Of a stretch of DNA of 64,000 nt, positions 1-12,606 are shown piece by piece; within the stretch, counting starts at the first letter, position 1, and each line of letters starts with the position of its first letter. The translations under genes and the position numbers were made by a program. The notes below the pieces were generated by a model, which was not told the DNA's origin, searched no databases, and was given only the letters and a program-made list of their open reading frames with translations. This stretch comes from Endocalyx cinctus (lineage: Eukaryota; Ascomycota; Sordariomycetes; Amphisphaeriales; Apiosporaceae), in NCBI GenBank assembly GCA_001600455.1, contig BCKC01000004.1, forward strand, positions 186,001 through 250,000. The letters run 5' to 3'.

Positions 1-723
1 CATTTATCACCGTTGTGGTGCCCCACTACCGTCCGTTGTGGTCGGATGTCTTGAGCTCCTATGTCTTTTGTTGACTGGGGCCTCCTAGGAATGGTAGTGA
101 AGTTAAAAATGAAAGAAGCACGACGAAAAGTGTTGTCGCGCTTAATACTGATGGAAAGTTAATTCATCATTAAACGCCCTAGAGGGGCAGCCACAGGCGG
201 GTCATAGTGTCACAAAACCAGTATTAGCTGTCCCCAACATATTAGCTACTATAACCACCCTATACAAAATTATCCATACTTTCTTTACGCATATATTCAT
301 TAAATAAATAAATATGACAGCGCCTCGGCTTCTGCCTAGACAGAGCCTGGGCGCGGTGGGGGCAGTGCCTGTGCATATGCTGATTCGCTCTGATAGTGTA
401 CGCTATCAGGCTACCTGTTCAACCACGCCCCGTAAGTAACAATAGAAGACTAGTTACTTAAATTAAACATGCCTCTCATATCAATACGTTTAGAAATCGC
501 CTCTTCTCTCTTTTTCAACACCAACCTTGTATCACATTTCGCTTCTTCATAAAACTGCCCAACATTAGCACTAGTTTTACACATCACTCAACAAAGTGAT
601 TAATAATAGTCAGATCCAATCTGATTATCACTTTAGTTTCATCTCTTTCTTTTACGCTGCCGTATCAGGAGTAGTGTTTACTCTTCATTACAAATCTGCA
701 CAAGAACTATTTAACCTTACATC
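1..723. other. Non-coding stretch with two small inverted repeats
   Basis: No protein-like frame is visible. Two small perfect inverted repeats stand out: 7-bp arms at 390-396 and 403-409, and 8-bp arms (TAAGTAAC / GTTACTTA) at 433-440 and 453-460. The last 200 bases are pyrimidine-rich and AT-rich and could include the promoter of the HET-like frame that follows. Confidence 0.4.
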
Positions 724-1041
724 ATGTGGCTAATTAATACCATGGACATGCGCCTAGAGCAATTTTCAAAGTCGAGCATACCGCCCTATGTTATTTTGTC
801 ACACACGTGGGACAAAGATGAGGTTTCCTTCCAAAAATTCAAGGAAACATCAGACAAAGATAAAAAGGGCTACTCAAAAATCAAAAATACTTGTTCTATA
901 GCACAACTGTTCAAAATTCAGTACGCTTGGATCGATACTTGCTGTATTGATAAAAAAAGCATTGAAGAGTTGCAAGATGCGATTGATTCCATGTTTACGT
1001 GGTATCAAAAATCTGCTTTTTGTATTACATATCTCTTATAA
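724..1041 (+). pseudogene. Truncated HET-domain (heterokaryon incompatibility) protein
   Basis: The frame starts at an ATG and gives 105 residues matching the beginning of fungal HET proteins: an N-terminal MWLINT-type opening, then IPPYVILSHTWDKDEVSF (about residues 19-36) and YAWIDTCCIDK (about 67-77). HET domains act in non-self recognition and trigger cell death when incompatible nuclei meet. A full HET domain runs well beyond this, and most family members have several hundred residues. Here the frame stops just after WYQKSAFCITYLL, in the middle of the domain, and I found no continuation before 1350. It is most likely a remnant; a short standalone product is possible but unlikely. Confidence 0.7.
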
Positions 1042-1352
1042 GTACTAAAAATTCTTGGTTATGTGTATACGCTATAGTAAATGCTCAGAGGCAAGGAATC
1101 ACATCCACCCCACGCGTTCGTGCGCACGGTTAAATGTTGAACGTTAGCTGGAGCCTGGCATGGTACCTTTCCGCGATGATCAATGCTAGAAATCCCCAAA
1201 ATATCGAACTGTGTTTTCAATAGAAGTCAGTTGCTGACGAGTTTCGATTAGATGCCACCTGCATAAGCGAACGTACCATTTTCCAGAAGTTCTATCTCCA
1301 CAAGTGAACGAGAGATGAGAGCACCGCTATAACATTGGCCCCTGTAAATACT
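1042..1352. other. Non-coding spacer
   Basis: This spacer lies between the end of the HET remnant and the stop codon of the convergent F-box gene. I see no continuation of the HET domain and no other recognisable feature; it presumably contains 3' ends from both sides. Confidence 0.4.
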
Positions 1353-3304
1353 CTATCTACTGCAGCGAGCGAATGTTAGGCTTTTTTGTATATCATGGTA
1401 CATAGCTTTCTCGACCGTCGCCCAGATACTTTTTTGTGGAATATTTGACAAACTCGTCCCAGAAAAACTGCCATGGTCATTTCCCACTATTCCGCTGTGA
1501 GAGCCCTGATGGTGAGATCCATTACATTTATCGCGCTCAGCGAAGACTTGTTCCATTCTTGCTAGCTTAATAGCTGGGTCGAAGCCGATGTAAATCAGGA
1601 CCTTTAAGCCCTTTGAGTCCCCCGTTGTATTTTCATTGGTCGCATAAATGATTGAAGTAGCATCACTAGCAGCGGTCACAAAACCTCGATGCCCAGTCGG
1701 ATTAAGTATCTCGTAAATTTTGTCTAATTGGGGGTCAAAATTAGACGGTTCCTTATCGGGCGGCCACATGTATATCTCATTTGGGCTGTAAAGTTCTTCG
1801 ACCTCTTTTTGGCCATCTGACTGGCTATTTAGTGTTGGTAACCGAACTGATGGTGAGGAGGTATTCTTCAATATTCGGTAGCCCGAGCGTAGACGTATAG
1901 ACATTGAGTTGGAGTTCTCCGTTGAGTCATCGAAAAGGTCGTAAAATGTGTGAATTGAGCGTTGATAACATGCTAAAAATGCTTTGCTCCTAGTAGAGAC
2001 AGGTATGATTGTCTCTTTATCTTCGGGATGCGTATGATGTGGCGATCTTCTGAGATAATTAGTGGAGAAATCTCGATCTTGCATTATGTCGCTGGGGACT
2101 TGTAAGATGTCGGATGTTTCCTTGACTTCATCCCGGAAGATGACCTTTGTGGTATAATATGTACGTCGTTTGAAATTCTCTCCTCGAGGCCATTCCCGTC
2201 GACATTCGACGATATAGATTTCTCCTGAAGCTTCATCTTTTTCCAGCATCAAGAAGCCCCATCTCTCGTCGAGGGGTCCTTCAGCATGTTGTCTCCGCCA
2301 GCTATCTCGCGTGTCCATGAATTTTGGCTTCTTAGGATCCGGTTCGTCTAGGCGGAAACGGAAACAATAATAGAAGGAAGTCCAGTCGGGATCTTCAATC
2401 TCTAAAGCAGTCTGGTTTGAGAGGCCATAAAAGTGACCATCAAATATCTCGAAGCATACATTGATGCCAATATCGTATCCAACAAGACCTGATAAATGCA
2501 ATTTCTGAGGAAACCAAGTACGGTTGGTTATATTGAACCCTTTGATAGCCCATTTTCGATGCCCGTCGGCACCATTTTCTGAATGAGTTCCGTAGTAAAG
2601 GTAATCTTGATTGTTACGTACGAAAATTCTACTGGTGGATTCCAAAGGGGCCTTTTCTATGACTCTATTTTCTCTGCCGTTAAATATTAGGAGCCAGTTT
2701 TCTGTTCGAGGGAGGGCAAAAGAAAAGAGACAAGATGTAATATCGTATGCGTGGTATAAAACACGAAATGTATATTTACGGCTTTTGGCTGCTCGAGGCT
2801 CGGCGGTGCTAATAAGTGCTGGTATGTTTATTACAAGTTCGGTGTCAAGAGAAGCGCGTAGATCAAGTATACGAAGCCAGCGCTTGGGACGATCCTCAAC
2901 TATATAGCAAAGTTTGCCATTGAGGTATTCGTACGAGTCAGCGACGCCAACGACCCCAATGACATACGGAGATGCTTGCTTGAGCGCTTGGCGACATTTT
3001 ACCAGCCGACGAAGTGCCCGAGCGTATTGACCGGTCTGATGTGCTTCGGTCCCTAGGATCGTATGACTCGCCTTGCTCTGCAAACGATAAGCATTATAAA
3101 GTAAATCTATGAATATCCTGTGACGGGGTGAGAGTGACTTACCATAATTATCCTTTTGGGAAAACTTTCTTCTCGTACCAGAAACTGGAAATACGAACAA
3201 GACTGTGATAGATTAAAAATATCATCTAATTCTAGGTCCTCTATTACGTATGCCAATATTTCATAAGGCAAACGTTGTAATCCGGTGGTCTTAGGCGAAT
3301 CCAT
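1353..3304 (-). CDS. F-box domain protein, two exons
   Basis: The model is exon 1 at 3304-3143 and exon 2 at 3077-1353, joined across a 65-nt intron (3078-3142, donor GTAAGT, acceptor TTTGCAG, phase 0), giving 628 residues. The N-terminus carries an F-box: LQRLPYEILAYVIEDLELDD followed by IFNLSQSCSYFQFLV. F-box proteins bind Skp1 and bring substrates to SCF ubiquitin ligases. The long remainder shows no repeats I recognise and resembles fungal F-box proteins of unknown substrate. I chose the ATG at 3304 (MDSPKTTG) because an in-frame ATG 16 codons upstream adds only a low-complexity leader. The C-terminus ends close to the HET remnant. No breaks are seen. Confidence 0.75.
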
Positions 3305-3811
3305 TGTTGAAGTACGAGGAGATGACGGGAGACAAATGTGCGGAAGTAACAAAAGGCAAAGAGGTAAAAGGGAATAATATTAAATGGATGGAGAAAAGCC
3401 TATGAGTGTGAAGGGCTATGACAGCAGAGCCTCATGGGGAGCCCCGCTCAGAAACTGAAATTAGCTCCACCAGAGCCGCCCTGATGATAAGAAGTATTAT
3501 GCAAGGTGATTAGTAGGTCTAAACATCTATTGGGTACGCACCCTGTTCAACTTTCTTATCAAGTAATGATATTGATTTCTCGGTTAAAAACTAAACGAGT
3601 AGTCGTGCTCTTCAACAGTATTACTAAAAAGAGACATGCATTAATTTGAAAGAAAATGACAGAAAATGATACGCTATCACTGATAACGTCGAGACCACCA
3701 GTTTTTATTGCTTTGCCTAATCAGCCCACCCCACCTCCCCCCTCCTTCCCCAGTGGTCTGTACCGTTCGCTACCTCGAGAGACTCATTTTTCTTGCTGAA
3801 GCTCAAATTTT
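3305..3811. other. Spacer between two minus-strand genes
   Basis: This contains the upstream region of the F-box gene and the downstream region of the RRM gene. An overlapping frame at 3717-3905 is a shadow of the RRM gene's end. No motif is convincing. Confidence 0.4.
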
Positions 3812-4849
3812 TCAAACCTTCGAGGTCCCTTGAGATGCGCCAGACGTGCCGTTTACTATGACGATGTCTGTGTAAGACTTGATCTCGTCGCTTGAGCTCG
3901 CACATTTTGGAGCTTCTCTCTTCTCCGAGAGATGTTCACGATGCGGGTGATGACCAGAGCCGCGAGGGCGAATTGATTCGTTGTCAGAGACGCCCTCAGT
4001 CGTCAGCTCGACTTTTAGGTAATGACCTTTGTAGTTCAGCCCATTAAGTTTTCGAATTAATTTACTAGCAGTCTCTTCGCTGGCGAAAGTAGCTCGAGCA
4101 TATCCCCTATTAGAGTCGGGCTTGTCGGCAAGTGGGAGTTCCAGTTGCTGAAGCGCGTCAGCATCCGAACCTGCTTTCTGTCGAATCAAATCCTTTACCT
4201 GCTTGTAAGTGACGAAAGTCGGTAGTCGTCTCAAAATGATCTTCCGCTGCTGCGTAGGAACTGTACCAGCCGAGTACTCGTAAGCATTATCGGATCTTGA
4301 CATCGGTGAATAAAAGCTGTTACAAGTGCCGTATCCATATTCGTTGTTCTGGTAGTCGCCAATTTGGTACGATTGTGTCTCGTAAATCCCATACTCCACA
4401 CCAGTGCTCATCGTAGAAGATTGGCCATGATAATATTCGCTTTCCGCCTCATACGGATGTGGCGACTCTTCGTATCCAGATTGTATGTAATTTGGAATCG
4501 CGTACGGGTTGTAATCGCTTGCCGAAGTTGCATGATACGACGGGCTTTGCGTAATATTTGACCACTACAATAGTTAGCGACCTTATAAATATATATTAAC
4601 ACGGATATCACTAACTTCGCTGTATACAGACGTAGTTGGTGACGTTAGTGGCTGGTTGCTCGAAACATGTTGTCCAGAATACGACGTCGTGCATCTTGGA
4701 GTATGGTGGGAGACCGACGACGAGCTTTTCACCGAGGTATCTACGAGTTCTTTTATCATAATTGACTCTGTAGCATTTTTGCCGTCAGCACAAAGGGCTC
4801 GTCCGTTAAATATACCACCATTGAGTAAGCCTGAATCACGATTAGTCAT
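3812..4849 (-). CDS. RRM-domain RNA-binding protein, two exons
   Basis: Exon 1 is 4849-4616 and exon 2 is 4564-3812. The 51-nt intron (4565-4615) has donor GTTAGT, branch GCTAAC and acceptor TTGTAG, phase 0. The product is 328 residues. The N-terminal half is rich in Ser, Tyr, Gly and Asn (low complexity). It is followed by one RNA recognition motif from about residue 185: KIILRRLPTFVTYKQV is the RNP2-type strand, and SNRGYARATF is the RNP1-type strand ending before LNGLNYKGHYLKVEL. Such proteins bind single-stranded RNA; a Tyr/Ser-rich tail next to an RRM is common in granule-forming factors, but that role is inference. The ATG at 4849 is the first in frame. The exact family member is not recognised. 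Confidence 0.75.
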
Positions 4850-7800
4850 ATTCTTAACCAAGGAAAAGTTAAAATGGCCATACGGAAAGCCTTTTCATAG
4901 TTTTCTCGGCCTTGAAGGCAAACCCAGCCACTCGTGCTCTCGTTGAATACCTCTACTCTCTTAACTGGGCACACGTTCCGTACGTGGTCTTTCAGCTGTT
5001 GCCAAGAGGTTTGCCATGGTAACTACCGCGAAGTTTAGATTAGATCATGGTTTCTCATTGTGTTTGATTAGGTGAGTGAAGGATTATGATGGTTTGCCGC
5101 GAGTTGATTTAGACATACGTTTGAGACCAGAATGTAGTACAGATTCGTCTCGTCTCCAGGCCTAACTGTCAACTGATAGGTCCCGTTGATTAGACTTTGA
5201 TGGGCGAGAGCATCTGACGACATCTTGAACGAGACAATACGTTAACCAGTCAATGATCGGACGAAAAAAAAAAAAAAACTATGATCTTGGGAGAAATTTT
5301 CTACATCAAGGTTCAAGTCACCGTGGAACTTATAGAGGAACGCCGAATTCAAGTCTAAATTAATCATCGTTGGAAGAGAATTACTGAACAGGACCAGTAG
5401 GATTTTCTACCGCAATATGAAATAGATGATGCAACAAAGATGGCACTACATCGTAATTCAATCAGCGATCGGATACCTTTGAATACGCTGCATTGGCGTA
5501 GGTAGAAAGCCGTTAACATATGCAGAAGATAAACTCGCATATCTATACCCTTCCCGACCTCAGGTTTCTAATTAAACCGCACGAATCAATATCTGCCACA
5601 ATAAGCTGGCTGCCGAGAGCTTCAACATACTTATTCATACGATGCGGGGGAGTACTGACTTGAGTCCCTAGGAAATTATGATTAGTCCTGAAATTCTTCT
5701 GGAACTGTCTGTATAGGCCCGGATGGTTGGGCACGAACAGGAGTGATACTTAATATGCGGAGTTCAAGGGCATCGAAATATCCCATGTAATTACGGCAAA
5801 TTTACAATTGGCAAACATATGCTATAGGGAGAAAGCTTTATAGACCGCCCCCCAAAGATATCCCAGCACTAAGGTTTCTTGCTCAGAACGTTATGGCTGG
5901 TGCTTGTCTCTCATCTGGAATCAGCATCAGCGTGGAAGATTACCCATCTTATTCTTAATACACGCTGTGAATATTAAGCTCTCCAAAAAAGACCAAGGTA
6001 GCGTAGTATAATGTGCTGCACGTGCCCAAAGTATACGCGTGTGAGCAATTAGTTTAATTGAAGAATGTTATTAACTTGTACGAGATATAGCACAAGGTAA
6101 TGGAAGACCTGCAGTCAGACTGCATATTCCGGGATCGAAATTTGTGAGGTAAATCGTACATGGAAAAATGAGGGACTTTGTAACGAGGAAAGAAGAAATA
6201 AAAAAGTTGGCTGGTGCAAATACGTTCGGATGTCTCCCCGATACGGGCTTGGTGGCTTGTGTACCGGAAGGAATCTGTCATAAACCTCAGAAAGCGTGCT
6301 TTAGGTCATATTTTTATTGATTGGTGTTATACAATATCGCGTGGCTTAGATCTCCAACTCCCTGCATTCAAACTGCAGGGATCCAGGAAGAAAGGTTAAT
6401 AAACAGAGAGGTTTTCATTGTCGGGGCAGTTTTACATGTCATTATGCAAATCATCATGTTTAGAACATTTCAATTAAAGATCATCCAAACATACTCTGAA
6501 TGGGAGACTTGTATGGCCTAGTTATCAGTTTTCGGTCGTGAACAAGCTCTTCAAAAAAAAAAAAAAAGTCGGCCCGGCTGTGTATATACGATCCACTTAT
6601 CGGCATAGGTTCAGGGAAAACAGCTACAGGACTCGTCGGCGGGAGAGCACGCCGATTTGCAGCGGCAAAATTGTGGATATCGGCAAAGGACGCAACATCG
6701 GGATGCGATGTCTTAATTAAAGGATAAAGATGAGAAGAACGATTTAATTAGTACGGTAATTGTTATGCCTCCTTAGTAGCGACATGTTCAGATCCGTTAC
6801 AGTCTGACCCGATATTCTCCTATATACCCCATTATTATTCGCTCAGAAAAGTAGAATCCTCATTCGTACCCCTTGCTCGGTCATAGACACGGACGATAAT
6901 TACTGAAAGTATTGATCATTCACTCTTTTTAAGCATGAACGATATTTGCCCGCCTCCTTGGCAACGACACGTATTTAAAGAAATCAGTACTATTAATTGG
7001 AAACTTATGTTTTAGTGAGACGTCCAAGGTTGACGTTCAAGTTTCTAGAAAAATCCCATCCAGCGGCATCTCAATCTTCTCTAATTGCCCAAGATTAATC
7101 AAAGCTTCCGCGGGCATATTCATTGTGTAACGGGGCTTTTAAAACCTGCCTTCTTCTGCACGTACCCCACGGAGGTTCCTCGAGGTAGGGTTACAACTCA
7201 TAATCAATAAAGTTATTCTTTAGATAAGAAATCCCGATTTGGCTAAGTCTCTTAATTTTATAAGAAAGGATTGGCCCTTTACTTCATTAGCAAGGCTAGC
7301 TTTGTTCCCATTACGATATTCGTTTTCCTTGGCTTCTGTTGATACCACATCAGAGGTCGTGTAAAAAAGCCAAAACTTGATCATGCAGATGAGGGCGGCA
7401 TAAGGTGAGAGGGTATAAAAAGTATTTACCGGGTCGGACGGCAACCGCATGCCGGCTCCATTACCGGAATTACTGACTTAGAAAAGCAATATTAGTATTA
7501 TTTTACTTCTACGTATTAGATAAGTGCTCGTTCAAGATCTAGATATGTTTCAATCTCCGTTGCAAAAATCGCGTGAGATCCTCAACCAACGATATGAGTA
7601 GGACGTTGGGGGGCTTTTATTGTTACTATTCTATAATAACGGTATCGTCGGTATCATCTGGAGTTAGCTGCACGTGGTGTCTAAGTTTCCATCGAGTTTT
7701 TCCACGTTTCCCGTGACATATAGCACACTCCTCCTTCACAATATCCTGTCGCCGCAAGCATCTACATCACCACCCATCTTTTTTGGAAACAGATCAGCAG

Positions 7801-8017
7801 TGTGCAGAAAATCACAGATGAGAAAACCCCTAAAATTCAAGTAAACATACCCTCTGAAACCTACCCCAGACACAAACACTGAATTTATATTTCATCCAAA
7901 AGAATTCAATTTTTTTTCTAAAAGAATAGGAAAAATATAGTTAAATATTGATGAGAGGATATTTTACTATATCCGAAAGGGAGCTGATAGTCATACGAGG
8001 GTATCGGTCCGAGGTTT
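4850..8017. other. Long AT-rich gene desert
   Basis: About 3.2 kb contains no frame with protein-like composition. Short A runs occur near 5264-5279 and 6553-6568. Several isolated frames of 60-76 codons have no start context, splice sites or recognisable motifs. The composition suggests decayed, AT-shifted DNA, but I cannot identify a parent element. Confidence 0.5.
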
Positions 8018-11000
8018 TTACCAGTTAGTGCAACTTGAGTTTGGTCGCATCTCGTACTCATGATCTAGAAAGTTGAAGTCCTTGGCCAGGCGAATCAAGA
8101 TGTTCATATCTACCATGAGCGCACTTGTAGGCTGGGCGATGGACCGGAAGAACGATATTGTTTTTTCGAAAAGAGTCTTTAGAACATACTGGTCGATATT
8201 TTTTGTTAATATTGAGTCGCGGGAGCATGCGGCCAACGTTAAGAGGTTGCCCCATTGGCTAAAAGGAAATCAAAAGTTAGTTATAAAAGGAGTCATATTT
8301 CGGGGGAGGTTCGTGGTAGCTTACGCGTGGGCTGTCCCGAAGACGTTTGTTACGATGATACGTTGATTGCTGTCCAAGCCATGGAACGCTTTTGTGCTTT
8401 CAATAAGAGCCTTTATCGCTAGTTGTGCATACTTGTGCGTTTGTTTTGTGAACTGGGTACCGGCGTCTGCACTTCCGCCGTCTTGGTAATCTGCTCTGTC
8501 GAGGATCCATCGTAAGAAAGGCCGATAAAGAATAACCTGAGAGCCCCAGTACTTTGCACGCAGCCGTGCTGACAAAATATCGCTTGCAGGCTTGTCGTTA
8601 TCGCTCCATTGATAATACGCAGGCACCCACTTATCTCGGGAGTTCTTGAGCATGTTCTGTATCTCCTCAATTTCTTCCAACATAGCAGGGTCGTCCGGGC
8701 GCATCCGGCTCGCCTTTTCGGGGTCGTAAAGCATATTATGAACCCTGTTAAGTTGCTTTCGTAGATATAGCTGAGCGAGGTATCCTTCAACAACATGCTT
8801 CGGGGAGCCTTGTTCGATGGCAAATTTGGAGTTAGGATAAGGCATCCGACTCTCATACTGCAAGATACCAGACTGCGGAAGAGGCAGCTCAGCCAAAATA
8901 TCACTAAGGATATAATGTCATATTAGCATATACTAAACTGTACTAATCTAATAATAATTCTTACCTCTCAAGTTGCAGACAAGTCCAAAAGGCGAAAGCA
9001 AGTTGATTGTCTCGCCTATTATCGCCAATACTACTCAATGGGTTCTCTCCAGCCAACCGACCAAAGCTCCTAATTATACCAGATTAGCGAATATTAAGGG
9101 AAAACGGGTGCGGCTAACTCACGGTCGAAGAATAAATTGGAGTGTTCGGCATGCTGTCGATATGAACTGCCAGCTCTCTAAAACTCGGCCAAGTTGTCCT
9201 TGATATAACCCAGCCAGGATATTCGTATGGACATGCTTCAAGGTCAGACCTCCACAATGACTGCCCATAATATCGGTTGCAAGACCAAAATATTTAAGAC
9301 CAGGTATTACATCTATATTCCGTTTATGAGATGTATAGTAACGGCCGCTCTCTTCTGGTAAGGTCGAATATGGCGGGGATGGGACACCGTTCCGCATTGA
9401 CGGCGAACTAGGAAATGGCTGCTCCGTATCGCGAACTACGTCTGGTATCTTGTCTCGATGCAAGCATATTTTACCCAATGCGAGTACGAGAAGAACTAGG
9501 GCGTGGTGGACACTTCGAAATGGTCTTCCAGGCTTGAAGAATGTACCATTGGGACTTGGCTTGTCCGCTCCAGAAGAACGTTTCCTCTTTGTCCCTGCTT
9601 TGGGCATGACCAAATTACTGATTCTGGTCTGGCTGAGAGGTGTCGTCTTCCCCATGGTGCTAAGAAATACTTTCACCATCGCATCCAGCTCTTTGCACAT
9701 CAGGATCGGGTGCATGTTAAGGATATTATCCTTAAAACTCTGCACGTACTTCCAGACCTTGCCAGAATCCCAATCTGGATTACCATCGACATTGATAATA
9801 CCCCCTTTATAGTTCACATCGGGACCGGGTGTGAAAGCTCCTACCTGACGCAGCGACGCTAAGTCATTTCTAGGCGAGGGTGATGACATATCTGATGGTT
9901 TTCCCATATCCGTCATAGCAGGATCCTGGGGAGTCGGTTTATCGGCGTTACGATCCTCGGTATCAAACCCCTCGCCTCTACCAAAAACACGCAATAAACC
10001 TCGTTGATGCTCCTGGCGGATGGGAAATTCCTCTACGTATAGTATCTTTTCGGCGTTCAAATGATGCTTTACTATATGCTCGATAGACGGCCACGTTAAT
10101 AATAACCCGGCTAATGTTGTATGGTTCAATGGCATAGTCGGCTTTCCAGGCGATACGGCAGGGTAAGGTTGGTCTTCTATATCATCGTCTTTGCCAATTT
10201 CTCGTAACGTTTCTCGAGCCTCGTTAACTGTTAAATTTGGCTCGACTACCGTCCCTCCTGGCGATGACATCTGATCCTCGGGTTGCAATTTGCTAGCGGT
10301 CGGCGACTCGGGGAAATTTGACGTTTCTTCCTGCTCAGTAGATTCGATTTTCAAATTATGCGTTGTCGGGCTAAATTGCTTGTTTACCGTTGTTTCTAGA
10401 CTTTCGAGACGGGACTCTAATGGTAAAAGCCGGTTCTCTAATCTGGAAATCGAAGCAAACCCACGAGTCATCTCCTCTTTCATACTTATAATTGCGTTTA
10501 GTATATTTGCACTAACTTTGTCGGGTCTACGAATTTATTAGCATAACGACGTAATTAAACTTTAATCAAGCCAAAACTTACTGCTTTGCTGGCGCGTCTC
10601 CATATTTGCACTCGACGTTCTTTTCCCGGCAGTTTTTACAAGGCATACTCTCGTCGCATTTCACTTTTAATTGCCTACAGCTATTGCAAGCCTTGAATTT
10701 TCTACGTTAGCTTCTTTTTTTCTTATTTCTCCTTCCTGTTTTTTTTACAAAATAATCACAACGATATTTCTCAAGATTTCTCACCTGTGACGCTCTTTGT
10801 GCTTTCCGTTTCGTACTGGCTGCTGGATGTACCTTCAAAGGAGAGTACACTGGTGCCGGAGCAGCATGAACGTGAGGATCATATTGGGGATGTTGCTTCG
10901 CGACGGGGCGAGGGGGAGGAGGGTGGTAATTCGGAGGTGGCCGGTATAATTCCGACGAGTGCGGCATAGATGTCGTATTGCTTTGGGGGGTAGGACCATG

Positions 11001-11087
11001 CGAAGGAAGACCGTCGGCAACGTTTTCATTCGAATTCGGTCGGCACAGTTGAGTTAAAGATGCTTCCTCGGCAGCGTCTTGTTTCAT
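8018..11087 (-). CDS. Zn2Cys6 transcription factor, six exons
   Basis: Exons in transcription order are 11087-10785, 10691-10582, 10526-9123, 9069-8965, 8903-8325 and 8258-8018. The introns are 53-93 nt with good donors and acceptors. The summed coding length of 2742 nt gives 913 residues with no internal stop. The DNA-binding domain, C103-x2-C106-x6-C113-x5-C119-x2-C122-x6-C129, begins exactly at the exon 1/2 junction (KRKAQRASQ then ACNSCRQLKVKCDES). A coiled-coil linker follows at about 155-190. The C-terminal half carries the fungal-specific transcription factor region (FWTCLQLE, LPLPQSGI, the VILYRPFLRW segment, AQWGNLLTLAAC). These proteins bind CGG-type half-sites as dimers in the nucleus. 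The open frame extends some 40 codons upstream of the chosen ATG, so an extra 5' exon is possible. The target pathway is unknown. Confidence 0.88.
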
Positions 11088-12449
11088 AACGGAACCTCGT
11101 GGCGGATAGTTGTGGAAATGAGGATGCGCCGGTGAATGGGGAGGCTGTCGGTAGCTTTTGACTTCAGGAGATGAAGAAGAAGTGTAAAACGATCAAAGGC
11201 TGGCACACTCGACTTCTCAATCAGGAAAGCAAGATAATCGAGAAGAATATATAATAATCTAGTATAGTATCAGTTTCATAAAATGGAGGGAACCGAGGAG
11301 TCTTGTATATATGACAAAAATGTTAGAAAAGCTTGAAAATTCCGCGCGTAAGAGTAACCTATATTGATAATCGTGTATACTATACTCAATCTATATTTAT
11401 GATTACATATTGGACACCCTAGATACCGGGGGTTTTTAATAATCGTATTGGCAATCCCTCGATTCTCTGGGTGAAATATCGGACGACATTCTGTATATAG
11501 TTTAACGTCTCTAGATTTCCATTATTTTAAGAGTTGCTCGACGAAGATCTTTGATATGCCTGACCTAGCCAGACTTGTTCTAGCTCTAATCAAACAGGGT
11601 TATCATCTCATGGTTTCCATTGATCAAGCTTACTGAACAAGCAGTTAGATACCTGGAACGTGGAACATCGGATAACATACTGAATAGAGTTTAACAGCTG
11701 GGGGATAACCATATCTTTAGAACGTAAAGGGGGGCGCGTGACTTATCAGATTTCGATAGAACCACCATATGAACATATATTCGGCAAATGCAGAAGAGAG
11801 CATATCTGGACTAGTGTGTGATAAAAAGAAAAGAAATACTGTAAGCTATACAACGGCGACGTTCAATCATGTAAGAGGCGGATTCTGTCGTGGCAACGGT
11901 GAAATCTTAGGATCTTGTATATAATATGTGAAGTAATTGAGAAAGCTTTTTCTAGAGTGATGGGTTCCAATGTAAGTTTATAGACGAATAATTACATGAG
12001 GCTCTACGTTGCATGCAAAGAACTAGCCAGTGCAGCCTTAATACTCATTTCGTTTGCCTTGCTCCAGGCGACAAATCTTCACACAGGCTACCATTAACTA
12101 TATCAGGCTCGAAACTACTTCTACATCTTTTCTCGTAAATTGAATATCCCCATGGCTAGGATTCAAGATACTTTATTAATTCACAATCCTGTGGGGGGGT
12201 GAAGTCTTTAGATTATTTTGTTCTCTTCGTATTCTCTAAAGTGCATGCAGCCCACCTACTCTAAGCCCCTGTTCTTAAGGTAGAGTATGAAATAAGCAAT
12301 AGCTCCTTCTTTACAAAAACGCAGGCAAAGAAATAATTGGCCGTTATTCCAATTTTGACCCACTTCTGCGTTTTTCGAAATATGGGCCCCAAACAACTGA
12401 CCCTGTAACCGTAACAAGGATTCCAATGACTTCTGTCAGTGGTATGTAT
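11088..12449. other. Intergenic region between divergent genes
   Basis: About 1.36 kb of AT-rich DNA separates the minus-strand Zn2Cys6 regulator from the plus-strand gene at 12607. It must hold both promoters. I see no gene, RNA or clear repeat in it. Confidence 0.45.
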
Positions 12450-12599
12450 GTATTCACCACATATTCACCACATTCACCACATTCACCACATTCACCACAT
12501 TCACCACATTCACCATATTCACCACATTCACCACATTCACCACATTCACCACATATTCACCACACTCACCACATTCACCACATTCACCACATACCACAC
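12450..12599 (+). repeat. 9-bp minisatellite (ATTCACCAC) ahead of a start codon
   Basis: The unit ATTCACCAC recurs about 14 times with a few variants (ATATTCACCAC, ACTCACCAC). The array ends fewer than 10 bases before the ATG at 12607. The array is open in all three plus frames, and one frame runs continuously into the downstream gene as a His/Ile-rich leader. It therefore lies in the 5' UTR or could be translated as an N-terminal extension. Confidence 0.9.
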
Positions 12600-12606
12600 T
12601 ACGACT

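Noticed and set aside
8073..9862. Plus-strand frames at 8073-8366, 9450-9812 and 9503-9862
   Set aside because: Antisense shadows of the six-exon Zn2Cys6 regulator.
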